64,000 nt of DNA from Kiloniella majae (lineage in GTDB: Bacteria; Pseudomonadota; Alphaproteobacteria; Kiloniellales; Kiloniellaceae): positions 496,001 through 560,000 of the forward strand of contig NZ_MTSZ01000003.1 of the NCBI RefSeq assembly GCF_002118315.1. Reading direction: 5' to 3'. The stretch's first letter is position 1, and every line of letters begins with the position of its first letter. Shown here piece by piece: positions 19,474 through 27,592 of the stretch. The position numbers and the translations under genes are program-made. Below the pieces are notes generated by a model that was not told the DNA's origin, did no database searches, and was given only the letters and a program-made list of their open reading frames with translations.

Positions 19474-20374
19474 ATATTGATAAAGGTGCTTGCCCAGAGA
19501 TAACGATGTAGGCCGAAGCGGCAACCCATATGGCAATCGTGATCATCAGTTGTGGATCGGAAAAGAGTGCTTCTGTAGGAGATTCCCCTGCATTTGTCAT
19601 CTCCACAATGTACCAATATCTGTAAATACCAAACAGGACAATCGGGATTGTAATTGCGAGCTCTGGGCGTGTGGTAACAACGAAAAGACTATAGAAAACC
19701 AGTGCACCTGTTGCTGCCATTTCTGCAAAACGATTGACGAGAGATATTGAATAAGCCCCAAGGACTTCTCTGCCTGATGTGCCTCTATCTTGCAATTCTT
19801 GCCGCCTTTTAATTGAAGCGAGAAAGAGGGCCAGGCAAAGTGTTGTGACAAACATCCATGCTGAGACCGGTACATTCAAAACGGTTGCACCCGCAAAGAC
19901 GCGTAAAACAAAACCAATTGCAATGGTGAAGATATCCAGAACAGGTTGATGTTTTAGGTAAAAGCTATACCCAATATTGAGAAGGACATAGCCGAAGAGA
20001 ACAAATGTTGCTTCAGGAAAAAAGAAATACCCGACAATTAAAATACCATAGAGGCAGATCAGTAGAATAAAAGCCTGTGGAACGGAAAGCGCTCCCGAAG
20101 CCAAAGGACGTGTTTGTGATTTCTTAGGATGTTTTCGATCATTATCTATGTCTTTAATATCGTTGAGGACATAGACCGCAGATGATGCAATGCAGAATAA
20201 AAAAGTTATAATAAGTGTTTTTGTTATAGCCTCGTGGCTAGAGAATAACCCTGTAAACAATAGAGGTGCCAAAACAAAGCCGTTCTTAACCCAGTGCTTG
20301 GGGCGCATTAGCTTTGCAATGCTTAACCCGATAAAGGGGTGACTTTTGCTTTGTTCTTGGTTCTTATTATTCAT
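19472..20374 (-). CDS. UbiA-family decaprenyl-phosphate 5-phosphoribosyltransferase-like protein
   Basis: Polytopic UbiA-superfamily prenyltransferase of 300 residues. The first Asp-rich motif is N71-DIKDIDND-79 followed by RKHPKKSQTRPLASG, and it is preceded by RPKHWVKN. This layout matches mycobacterial Rv3806c (DPPR synthase, which transfers phosphoribose to decaprenyl phosphate) and NoeC of Azorhizobium rather than quinone or heme prenyltransferases. The second motif is SIKRRQELQD. It is divergent from, and only 26 bp away from, a GtrA gene followed by DprE1-like and DprE2-like genes, which strengthens the assignment. Confidence 0.8.
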   Translation of the reverse strand: MNNKNQEQSKSHPFIGLSIAKLMRPKHWVKNGFVLAPLLFTGLFSSHEAITKTLIITFLFCIASSAVYVLNDIKDIDNDRKHPKKSQTRPLASGALSVPQAFILLICLYGILIVGYFFFPEATFVLFGYVLLNIGYSFYLKHQPVLDIFTIAIGFVLRVFAGATVLNVPVSAWMFVTTLCLALFLASIKRRQELQDRGTSGREVLGAYSISLVNRFAEMAATGALVFYSLFVVTTRPELAITIPIVLFGIYRYWYIVEMTNAGESPTEALFSDPQLMITIAIWVAASAYIVISGQAPLSI

Positions 20375-20400
20375 ATCTAACTTTTAAACCGAAGTCCTTC

Positions 20401-20808
20401 ATGACCCTTTTGTTGAGCTATAGTCTCTTTGCTGTTTTTGCGACAATCGCGAATATTGTTTCTCAGGATCTATTTCTGAGATTTTATTCCGGCCCTTTTG
20501 CTCTTGTTTTGTCCATAGGGGTAGGGACGGGAGTTGGTCTTGTTACTAAGTATTTGCTAGATAAAAGGTATATATTTCGTTACCGAACGAGTGGTATGGG
20601 ACATGAAAGCAAAATTTTTATGCTTTATACGGTGATGGGTATCTTTACGACAGCGGTGTTCTGGGCTTTTGAATTTGGGTTTCATTTTATTTTTGATGAT
20701 AAAATGATGCGTTATCTCGGTGGTGTAATTGGCCTTGGGATTGGATACTGGATTAAATACCAACTGGATAAGAGGTACGTATTTATCTCGAAGGAAGCAA
20801 AATGCTAA
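20401..20808 (+). CDS. GtrA family membrane protein (putative polyprenyl-phospho-sugar flippase)
   Basis: Small four-helix membrane protein of 135 residues. It contains the GtrA pattern, an RF/LLDKRYIFRY-type segment repeated as YQLDKRYVF at the C-terminal end. GtrA proteins move polyprenyl-phosphate-linked sugars across the inner membrane or organise the transferase. In mycobacteria the GtrA protein Rv3789 is next to dprE1 and dprE2, the same order as here. It overlaps the DprE1-like gene by 7 bp, which implies co-translation. Confidence 0.82.
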   Translation: MTLLLSYSLFAVFATIANIVSQDLFLRFYSGPFALVLSIGVGTGVGLVTKYLLDKRYIFRYRTSGMGHESKIFMLYTVMGIFTTAVFWAFEFGFHFIFDDKMMRYLGGVIGLGIGYWIKYQLDKRYVFISKEAKC

Positions 20809-22118
20809 TCAGTGGCTGGGGGCAATATCCATACGCTGAGGCAGAAATCCTTAGCCCCGTGTCTAGTATTGAGCTTCAGCAAGATTTTAAAGATGGAAAG
20901 ACCACGGTCTGTGTGGCCCGGGGCTTAGGGCGTAGTTATGGGGATAGTTCTCTTTCTTCAACTGTTATATCCACAAGATATTTAAATCGCTTTCATTGTT
21001 TTGACGAAACAGCAGGTGTTCTAACCTGTGATGCCGGTGTTAGCCTTGATGACCTTCTGGGTGTCTTTGTACCCAAGGATTGGTTTCCGGTTGTTACGCC
21101 GGGAACAAGGTTTGTCACAGTTGGTGGAGCAATTGCCAGTGATGTACACGGAAAGAACCATCACAATGTGGGGACTTTTTGCGATCATGTTCTATCTTTT
21201 CGAATTTTGATTGCCAACGGAGATATCCTCAACTGTTCACCATCTGAAAACAGAGATTTATTTCTGGCAAGCTGTGGCGGAATGGGACTAACAGGTCTCA
21301 TTCTCGATGCGACATTCAAGTTAAAAAAAATTGAGAGTAGCTTTGTTGAAGAAACCACCTACAAGGCAGCTAATTTGAAAGAGTGCCTGGCGCTTTTCGA
21401 TGAACACAATTCGGCGATCTATTCGGTTGCCTGGATTGATTGTTTAAAACAGGGAAAGGAACTCGGACGGTCTTTATTAATGCTGGGAAGGCATAGTGAC
21501 AAAGGTGGATACATTGATCTGAAAAAAACAGTACCTTCCATTCCTTTTAATATGCCGGGTTTTTGTTTGAACAAATTCTCAGTGGGAGTCTTTAATAGTC
21601 TTTATTACGGGAGAGTGCGTGAAAAAATTCAGGAACGTCAGGTTCATTATAGTCCCTATTTTTATCCTTTGGATGGCATAGAAAACTGGACGCGGCTTTA
21701 TGGCGCAAAAGGTTTTGTACAATATCAGTTTGTAATTCCAAAAGAGGCAGGCCTAGAGGGAATGACGTGTGTCCTGGATAAGATAGCTCAATCGGGAGCG
21801 GGATCTTTTCTCTCGGTTTTGAAGGTTTTTGGCAAAGGAAATGATAACTTTCTTTCTTTTCCTTTTGAAGGTTACACGCTGGCATTGGACTTCAAAGTCA
21901 GTACGCGAACCTTTGAATTGTTGGACCAACTGGATGCAATTGTTCATGACTATGGCGGAAGGATCTATCTGACAAAAGATGCCCGTATGAGTGAGCGGGT
22001 ATTCAAGAAGGGGTATCCTGAATGGGAAGCCTTTCAAACGGTTAGAGAAAAGTATGGTGTACTTGGAATTTTTTCTTCTTTGCAGTCGAGACGTTTGGGG
22101 TTGGATGTCGAGCACTAG
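20802..22118 (+). CDS. DprE1-like FAD-dependent oxidoreductase (decaprenylphosphoryl-ribose 2'-oxidase family)
   Basis: VAO/FAD_binding_4 flavoprotein of 438 residues. The FAD-binding segments ARGLGRSYGDSS and TPGTRFVTVGGAIASDVHGKNHH are very close to mycobacterial DprE1, as is the C-terminal GGRIYLTKDARM stretch. DprE1 oxidises decaprenyl-phospho-ribose at C2', the first half of epimerisation to the arabinose form. In the segment aligned by eye to DprE1's WN-C-VDF region, this protein has GYTLALDF, with alanine (A361) where the benzothiazinone-target cysteine lies. It is followed 15 bp later by the reductase gene. Confidence 0.85.
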   Translation: MLISGWGQYPYAEAEILSPVSSIELQQDFKDGKTTVCVARGLGRSYGDSSLSSTVISTRYLNRFHCFDETAGVLTCDAGVSLDDLLGVFVPKDWFPVVTPGTRFVTVGGAIASDVHGKNHHNVGTFCDHVLSFRILIANGDILNCSPSENRDLFLASCGGMGLTGLILDATFKLKKIESSFVEETTYKAANLKECLALFDEHNSAIYSVAWIDCLKQGKELGRSLLMLGRHSDKGGYIDLKKTVPSIPFNMPGFCLNKFSVGVFNSLYYGRVREKIQERQVHYSPYFYPLDGIENWTRLYGAKGFVQYQFVIPKEAGLEGMTCVLDKIAQSGAGSFLSVLKVFGKGNDNFLSFPFEGYTLALDFKVSTRTFELLDQLDAIVHDYGGRIYLTKDARMSERVFKKGYPEWEAFQTVREKYGVLGIFSSLQSRRLGLDVEH

Positions 22119-22133
22119 GATATTGAGGCATAT

Positions 22134-22871
22134 ATGAAAAAAGTACTTATAATCGGGGCAACGTCAGCGATTGCAGAAGCAACAGCAAGGCTTTTTGCGA
22201 AACGTGGTGATCAACTGTTTTTATTTGCCCGGGATCAGGAAAAACTTGCAACCATTGCCAATGATCTAAAGATTCGGGGTGCTCAGGATGTTTACACAGG
22301 CGTGTATGATGCTTCAATACAGCAAGACAATGAGAACAACTTTGAAGAAGCCATAAAGCAGCTTGGTGGTTTAGATGTTCTTTTTGTCGCTCATGGTATT
22401 CTACCAGACCAAAAGGCTTGTGAAGTCTCTATCGATGACACAGTGAAGGCCTTTGATATCAATGCGACCAGTGTCTTTGCAATACTGACGCATTTTGCCA
22501 ATGTTTTCGAAACTCAAAAAAAGGGATCAATTGCTGTTATCTCTTCTGTTGCAGGAGATCGGGGGCGGCAATCCAATTATGTTTATGGTGCTGCAAAAGG
22601 CGCTGTCACTATCTTCTTGCAGGGTTTACGGCATCGTCTTGCCAAATCTGGTGTTCAGGTTTTGGCGATTAAGCCGGGTTTTGTTGATACACCGATGACA
22701 GCTACTTTTGACAAGGGGGCGTTATGGGCGCAACCCGAACAGATTGCTAAGCTGATTGTTAGGTCTTTGGATCGGAAAAAGTCAGTTATTTATACACCCT
22801 GGTTCTGGGGAGTCATCATGTTGATTATACGCTCTGTTCCTGATTGGATTTTTCATAAAACCCGTCTTTAG
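22134..22871 (+). CDS. DprE2-like short-chain dehydrogenase/reductase
   Basis: SDR of 245 residues. The N-terminal cofactor motif is GATSAIAEATARLFAKRG, the variant seen in DprE2-like proteins rather than the usual TGxxxGIG. The active site is Ser in VISSVAGDRGRQ with YVYGAAKGA as YxxxK. In the known pathway DprE2 reduces the 2'-keto intermediate to decaprenylphosphoryl arabinose. The C-terminal hydrophobic stretch (FWGVIMLIIRSVPDWIF) may associate with the membrane. It is last in the GtrA-DprE1-DprE2 unit. Confidence 0.83.
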   Translation: MKKVLIIGATSAIAEATARLFAKRGDQLFLFARDQEKLATIANDLKIRGAQDVYTGVYDASIQQDNENNFEEAIKQLGGLDVLFVAHGILPDQKACEVSIDDTVKAFDINATSVFAILTHFANVFETQKKGSIAVISSVAGDRGRQSNYVYGAAKGAVTIFLQGLRHRLAKSGVQVLAIKPGFVDTPMTATFDKGALWAQPEQIAKLIVRSLDRKKSVIYTPWFWGVIMLIIRSVPDWIFHKTRL

Positions 22872-22980
22872 ATTTTGTGATTTTAAATTTTATGGACTTT
22901 AGATTTTTATAGGAACGTCCTAAGCTCCGATACTTTCTTTGTTGCAGTTTTTAATCGCTGCTATTTATTCGGAGACATAG

Positions 22981-23601
22981 ATGTTTTTTGTTCCCGGCAA
23001 ACATAAAGACCATGGTTTGCCTTACAACCCTTTTAAAGCTTGTGTACTTCCGCGCCCAATCGCCTGGCTTTCAACACAGTCAGCAACAGGTGTTTGTAAT
23101 CTGGCTCCGTACAGTTTTTTCAATGCTTTTGCGGATGAGCCGCCAATTATTGGTGTGGGGATAGCTCCGGATAGTCGTGAAGAAGGCACGAAGGATACGC
23201 TTAGAAATATCGTGGAAACGAGAGAATTCGTTTTTAACCTTGTTTCGTGGGAACAACGTACTGCAATGAATGAAAGCTCAAAACCTGCCCCCGCTGACGT
23301 GGATGAGTTTGAGGCGGCAGGTCTTGAGAAGCTTCCTTCACAGGTCATCAAACCTCCTCGTGTGAAGGGGGCGCCTGTTCATTTTGAATGTAAACTCTTC
23401 AAAACCATGGGCTTGCCAAAAAACAGTGGCGGTAAACACTATACTTTGGTTCTTGGGGAAGTGGTCGGGATGCACATTGATGAAGCTTATCTTACCGACG
23501 GTATGGTTGATGCGACTAAAATGAAACCCTTGGCACGCCTTGGCTATCAGGATTATTCCGTTGTAAATGAAGTTGTGCAGTTGGTCCGTCCCTCTGCTTA
23601 A
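22981..23601 (+). CDS. Flavin reductase-like domain protein
   Basis: Single-domain FMN-binding split-barrel protein of the flavin reductase-like family (PF01613), 206 residues. Signatures are the PRPIAWLSTQSATGVCNLAPYSFFNAF segment near the N-terminus (flavin phosphate contacts) and EFVFNLVSWEQRTAMNESS. These proteins usually supply reduced flavin to a monooxygenase or act as small FMN oxidoreductases. No partner monooxygenase is adjacent. A GGAG ribosome site precedes the ATG. Confidence 0.85.
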   Translation: MFFVPGKHKDHGLPYNPFKACVLPRPIAWLSTQSATGVCNLAPYSFFNAFADEPPIIGVGIAPDSREEGTKDTLRNIVETREFVFNLVSWEQRTAMNESSKPAPADVDEFEAAGLEKLPSQVIKPPRVKGAPVHFECKLFKTMGLPKNSGGKHYTLVLGEVVGMHIDEAYLTDGMVDATKMKPLARLGYQDYSVVNEVVQLVRPSA

Positions 23602-23668
23602 ATTGAACGAGTGTAAAATATAGAAAGTGTGATCCCGTTAAAGGCTCATACCAAGAAAGCAGGGCAGG

Positions 23669-24430
23669 GTGATGGCGTTTTTATTAGAGCAAGTTCAGTT
23701 AGATGCTCTTGATTTGTTATACGTTTTGTTTTGCGGATCAGTTGCGGGACTTTGTCGTGGCTTTGCTGGTTTTGGTCTTTCTGCGCTGGTTGTCACATCA
23801 TTAACCCTGGTACTTTTGCCTGTCGAGGTTGTGCCGATAGCTTTGTTGCTTGAGATGATCTCTAGCTTGGTAATGGCCCGGATGACATGGACAGCGATCC
23901 ACTGGGGACTGTTGAAGTGGCTTTGTGTTGGTGCAGCAGTTGGTGTGCCGGGAGGTGTGTTTTTGCTGAAAATAATACCCGCAGACCCGTTACGCATTGC
24001 CATCTCCCTAGGCGTATTGATCGCAAGTATTCTGTTGTTCCTAGGGGCGCGCTTTAGAGTAAAAGAGAGTGGTCCAAAGAACTTATCTGTCGGTCTGATT
24101 TCAGGCGTTGCGAATGGTGCTGCATCCTTGGGGGGATTACCTGTTGCGATCTATATGATGGCTGCTGCGCTTCCGGCAGAGGCCGTCCGTGCAACGATGA
24201 ATCTGTATTTTCTGATACTCGACGCCTATGGCACAGGAGCCTTGGTTCTCGCAGGGCTTTTGGATCAGGTTACAATCGCTCGGGCACTGCTTCTTGTTAT
24301 TCCTGTCACTCTCGGTATTTACCTTGGCAATTACATTTTTCAGCGCAGCTCAGCAACCCATTATCGCTATGTAGTTCTGGTCTTGTTGATGGTGTTATCC
24401 GTTTCAGGTTTGATCAAATCTTTTGTCTGA
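23669..24430 (+). CDS. TSUP family transporter (TauE/SafE, sulfite exporter-like)
   Basis: Integral membrane protein of about 253 residues with eight hydrophobic segments. The conserved TSUP motif appears twice, as GFAGFGLSALVV near the N-terminus and as GVANGAASLGGLPVAIYMM in the second half. The family exports sulfite, sulfoacetate or other organic anions; the substrate here is unknown. GTG at 23669 or ATG at 23672 are alternative starts behind AGGGCAGGG. The neighbours give no clue to the cargo. Confidence 0.85.
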   Translation: MMAFLLEQVQLDALDLLYVLFCGSVAGLCRGFAGFGLSALVVTSLTLVLLPVEVVPIALLLEMISSLVMARMTWTAIHWGLLKWLCVGAAVGVPGGVFLLKIIPADPLRIAISLGVLIASILLFLGARFRVKESGPKNLSVGLISGVANGAASLGGLPVAIYMMAAALPAEAVRATMNLYFLILDAYGTGALVLAGLLDQVTIARALLLVIPVTLGIYLGNYIFQRSSATHYRYVVLVLLMVLSVSGLIKSFV

Positions 24431-24507
24431 TCCTATATAAACTTATTCGTGCTGTTTTTCATAACTAGAATTAAAGAAATCTGGAAATTAGTATTAGAAG
24501 AAAATGT

Positions 24508-25653
24508 CTAGTTCACGAGCGGGAGTTCTGCTGCGGCAGCTAAGCGAGCGAGCTCTGTACGATTTCTCGTCCATGTTTTTGCGAGTAGATTCGAGACATG
24601 ACTTTTAATGGTTTCTAAGCCGCAGTTTCTAATACTGGCAATATCGCGGTTTGTATTGCCTTCTAACAATAGTTGGCATATTTCTTTTTCAGTTGATGTT
24701 AAGGAGTAAGATTTTGCTAACTTTTGGGCGTTAGTTACCAATCTCCATTCGGGATCAACAGCAAAAATTATAGACCACCCATTAAGAGGACTATCTTTCC
24801 CTTTGCGACCTAATGGCGAAATTTCGAGACTTACTGGACATGGATTATCATTTTTAGAAATATTTAAAAATGTTCCTCCAGCAAAATCAGCTCCAATACT
24901 CATTTTTGATGTGTCGCTAATTGATTGAAGCAGAATCGAATCTGTTTTTTGATCCTTTGCTCGCAAGCGATTGTGAGGGTCAAGGTAAAGACTATCCAAA
25001 TCCAGAATTTGATCAAAGGCAGTGTTTTTGAGAATCAGGGTGCCGTTATTTGAAACAATGCCTATACCGATTGCCAGCTTGTCGAGAACATCTAGCAACA
25101 TTCCATACTGTGATTTCAATAGATGTACGGGGCGTATTAATGATGTCGCACGTTTTAGGTAGGGGACGAGCTCTGATACAGTATCACGGGCGATGGGAAC
25201 CTGATTATGATAATTACGACTAAACTGTAATCCTAAAACATCGACCCAAGGGGCTTTTTGATTTATCAATATCCCCATTCTCATAAAGACATTGAGGTTG
25301 ATTTCTGCATCGCGAAAAGCATTGGTACTGTCAATCCCGTTGCTTAAGGCAAGCATCTCTCTGTCTGTTAAGGTCGAGTATTCGGGTTGGTTTTTTAATT
25401 GTTCTACACATACGGTACATAAATCAGATTCAAATTTTCCGTGTGCCGTTATGTATTTCCAATATTCTTCCTCGGGATAGCTATCACTGAACTTATTGTA
25501 GTTGTATAACTCGGGAGTATTCGGCTCGATCAGGGCAAAAACGGCTCCGTTAGCATTGCAGGCGGTTGCAATAGCGCTTAAGGCTTCGGGCCACTTCTTT
25601 GGTTCCAGTGCAGCTTCGTAAGCTAATGCAACGGCATTTAACTGCTTTTGCAT
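24508..25653 (-). CDS. LuxR-family transcriptional regulator with N-terminal sensor region
   Basis: 381 residues. The C-terminal part is a LuxR-type helix-turn-helix (LTSTEKEICQLLLEGNTNRDIA, then GLETIKSHVSNLLAKT). The N-terminal 180 residues are a sensor-like domain of unknown ligand, and a PAS-like segment (GIGIVSNNGTLILKN) lies around residues 195-230. No receiver domain is seen, so it is not a classical response regulator. It is divergent from a lipoprotein gene across a 263-bp region containing a GC-rich hairpin, and may control that gene or itself. Confidence 0.85.
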   Translation of the reverse strand: MQKQLNAVALAYEAALEPKKWPEALSAIATACNANGAVFALIEPNTPELYNYNKFSDSYPEEEYWKYITAHGKFESDLCTVCVEQLKNQPEYSTLTDREMLALSNGIDSTNAFRDAEINLNVFMRMGILINQKAPWVDVLGLQFSRNYHNQVPIARDTVSELVPYLKRATSLIRPVHLLKSQYGMLLDVLDKLAIGIGIVSNNGTLILKNTAFDQILDLDSLYLDPHNRLRAKDQKTDSILLQSISDTSKMSIGADFAGGTFLNISKNDNPCPVSLEISPLGRKGKDSPLNGWSIIFAVDPEWRLVTNAQKLAKSYSLTSTEKEICQLLLEGNTNRDIASIRNCGLETIKSHVSNLLAKTWTRNRTELARLAAAAELPLVN

Positions 25654-25719
25654 TTTTTTCTCCGTAAATACACGAATAAGTAGAAAGTAGCTGTAGATTA
25701 AAAATATATCAATCTTTGT

Positions 25720-25742
25720 TCTTCCCCCGACTGGGGGAGGAA
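25720..25742. other. G/C-tract hairpin in the luxR-lipoprotein intergenic region
   Basis: TTCCCCC, GACT, then GGGGGAGGAA form a short, very GC-rich stem with one bulge in an otherwise AT-rich 263-bp intergenic region. No T-run follows. It could be an operator for the LuxR protein or a 5'-UTR structure. Confidence 0.35.
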
Positions 25743-25916
25743 AAGAAAAATCATCTTGGTTAATATTCCTTTAGGAGGGGTATTTGAGGGCTTGGTTAAC
25801 GGGATGCCATGAACTGTAAGCGTTGGAAGAGTTATTTGTTCCCGAATACAAATCACGGCGCCTATGTTCTCGAAAATCTTTCCTTAATTAATCCTAATCA
25901 TAAATCGGGTGAAATT

Positions 25917-26318
25917 ATGAAGAAACTAAATGTATTGATTTTTCTTGTTGTTGGATTGGCTGTTAGTGCTTGTCAAACTGCTGGGCAGGCATTGGAGAAA
26001 GCTGGTGCGCAAAAGTTAAGTAAAGAAGAGATCACGACCTTATTTTCAGGTAATACTTGGAAGTGGAAACAAGGTGGCGGATATTACGATCCTGACGGAA
26101 CGATCCATACTTTATGGGACGGTGAGCGCCAAACAGGTACATGGGCGGCAAATGATAATGGTGAATTGTGCCGCGATGTTGAAGCCTGGGGTGGGAATAA
26201 GTGTACCGTTTCTTTTTATAAGCAAGGTGATGTCATTAAAGCTATATATAAGAACCGTTCGTCAGTCCTTGATACAGAGAAAAAGATATTCAAGGGAAAT
26301 ATTCTGGACTCCTTATAA
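25917..26318 (+). CDS. Putative lipoprotein of unknown function (DUF995-like)
   Basis: I start at the ATG at 25917, giving 133 residues, because it begins a clear type II signal peptide (KKLNVLIFLVVGLAVSAC) with the lipobox VSAC. A longer frame upstream has no signal. The mature part has LFSGNTWKWKQGGGYYDPDGT, GTWAANDNGELC and C-TVSFYKQGD segments, resembling the DUF995-type fold with one probable disulfide. It is presumably a periplasm-facing outer-membrane lipoprotein. The role is unknown. Confidence 0.7.
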   Translation: MKKLNVLIFLVVGLAVSACQTAGQALEKAGAQKLSKEEITTLFSGNTWKWKQGGGYYDPDGTIHTLWDGERQTGTWAANDNGELCRDVEAWGGNKCTVSFYKQGDVIKAIYKNRSSVLDTEKKIFKGNILDSL

Positions 26319-26398
26319 ACTTGGTAAATCAGATATGGACGATACTTATTCTTATCAGGATTGATCTGATTTAAGTATGAGTTCCAGTCTTGGTGTAA

Positions 26399-26433
26399 CT
26401 CAGCCCTTCAACAGATTTTGTGGAAGGGCTGAG
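26399..26433. terminator. Long perfect stem-loop between convergent genes
   Basis: CTCAGCCCTTC and GAAGGGCTGAG are perfect 11-bp complements around a 13-nt loop whose edges can pair further. It lies between the ends of the lipoprotein gene and cbiB. Neither side carries a T-run, so it is either a Rho-independent terminator of weak type or an mRNA 3'-end stabiliser. Confidence 0.5.
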
Positions 26434-26476
26434 GTGTGTAATAGAGGATTTTAACCTGAATTTTCGATAAAATGAA

Positions 26477-27475
26477 CTAAAAGTACAAAATGCCCAAGCA
26501 AAAAAACAGCGGACATAACATCCAAAACCCGGCACCGATATAAAGTTTCAGGGCCAAGGATACATCCCTTGCAGAAAGTTCACTGCGACCACCGTCACCC
26601 ATCCAGGGATCATCAACAATATACCCCGGATATTTCCGGGGACCCGCGAGGGCAAAGCCAAGTGCGCCGGCAACGGCTGCTTCCTGCCACCCAGCATTGG
26701 GGGAGCGATGTTGACCTGCATCGCGGAGCATAATTTTAAAGGCCCTGATTGCTGAAGCTTTGGGAACCAATAAGCCAGCCAGTACATAAAGTAATCCGGC
26801 AAGACGTGCGGGAACTAGATTTACCAGATCGTCCAAACGGGCCGCGAACTTACCAAATGCTTCATAGCGCTCGTTTTTGTGGCCGATCATGCTGTCCAAG
26901 GTGTTGATTGTCTTGTAGGCACAAAGTCCGGGAAGACCAAAAAGAGCAAACCAAAAGACGGGGGCAACAACGCCGTCAGAAAAGTTTTCTGCCATACTTT
27001 CAATGGCGGCACGGCAGATACCTGCCTCATCCAGACTTTCAGGATCTCGTCCGACCAGATGGCTGATGGCTTTTTTTCCTTCACCCAAATTTTGTGTAAG
27101 TGCTTTGGCTACATTGTGAACGGCTGCTCCCAAACCACGATAGGCAATAAGACTGGAAGCAAGGATGGATTCGACAATCCAGCCATGAGATACTTGCCCC
27201 AACGTGCGGGAGAGTATAAGACCGACAGCAACGGCCAGAACAATGATTCCGATTGAAAGTAAGGCCCCGAGAAAAATTCCGGTCATCCGGCTGTTCTTGG
27301 GCTTATTTAACCGGATTTCACTGATTTCTATGGCCTTCCCGATAATGACAACGGGGTGAGGAACAAAGCGATACAACCACGCAGGATCACCGATTACGAT
27401 ATCTATGAAAATAGCAGTAATCAGGATCAGGACTGGTAAAAAAAGTGGTTCTTGGACCAAATACGACATCAACAT
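26477..27475 (-). CDS. cbiB: Adenosylcobinamide-phosphate synthase CbiB (CobD)
   Basis: Integral membrane enzyme that attaches the aminopropanol (phosphate) arm to adenosylcobyric acid. The 332-residue product has the family's conserved GDPAWLYRFVPHPVVIIGK motif, the ESMAENFSDGVVAPVFWF motif and the LNTLDSMIGHKNERY-like segment, with several membrane helices. It is divergent from the cbiX operon across about 117 bp, so the two probably share a regulated promoter region. Confidence 0.95.
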   Translation of the reverse strand: MLMSYLVQEPLFLPVLILITAIFIDIVIGDPAWLYRFVPHPVVIIGKAIEISEIRLNKPKNSRMTGIFLGALLSIGIIVLAVAVGLILSRTLGQVSHGWIVESILASSLIAYRGLGAAVHNVAKALTQNLGEGKKAISHLVGRDPESLDEAGICRAAIESMAENFSDGVVAPVFWFALFGLPGLCAYKTINTLDSMIGHKNERYEAFGKFAARLDDLVNLVPARLAGLLYVLAGLLVPKASAIRAFKIMLRDAGQHRSPNAGWQEAAVAGALGFALAGPRKYPGYIVDDPWMGDGGRSELSARDVSLALKLYIGAGFWMLCPLFFCLGILYF

Positions 27476-27592
27476 GGCGCGAGAATGTTAGCAGTCTTGT
27501 TACAGGTCAAGTAGTCGTAAGCCATAATTTGATAAAAGTGTATCGCAGCAACGCCGCCCTGTTGCTAAAAAATGATGGATGAGGTGAGTATA

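Noticed and set aside
25809-25916. Longer start for the lipoprotein gene
   Set aside because: It would place 36 residues before a clear lipobox signal peptide, which would then not function at the N-terminus.
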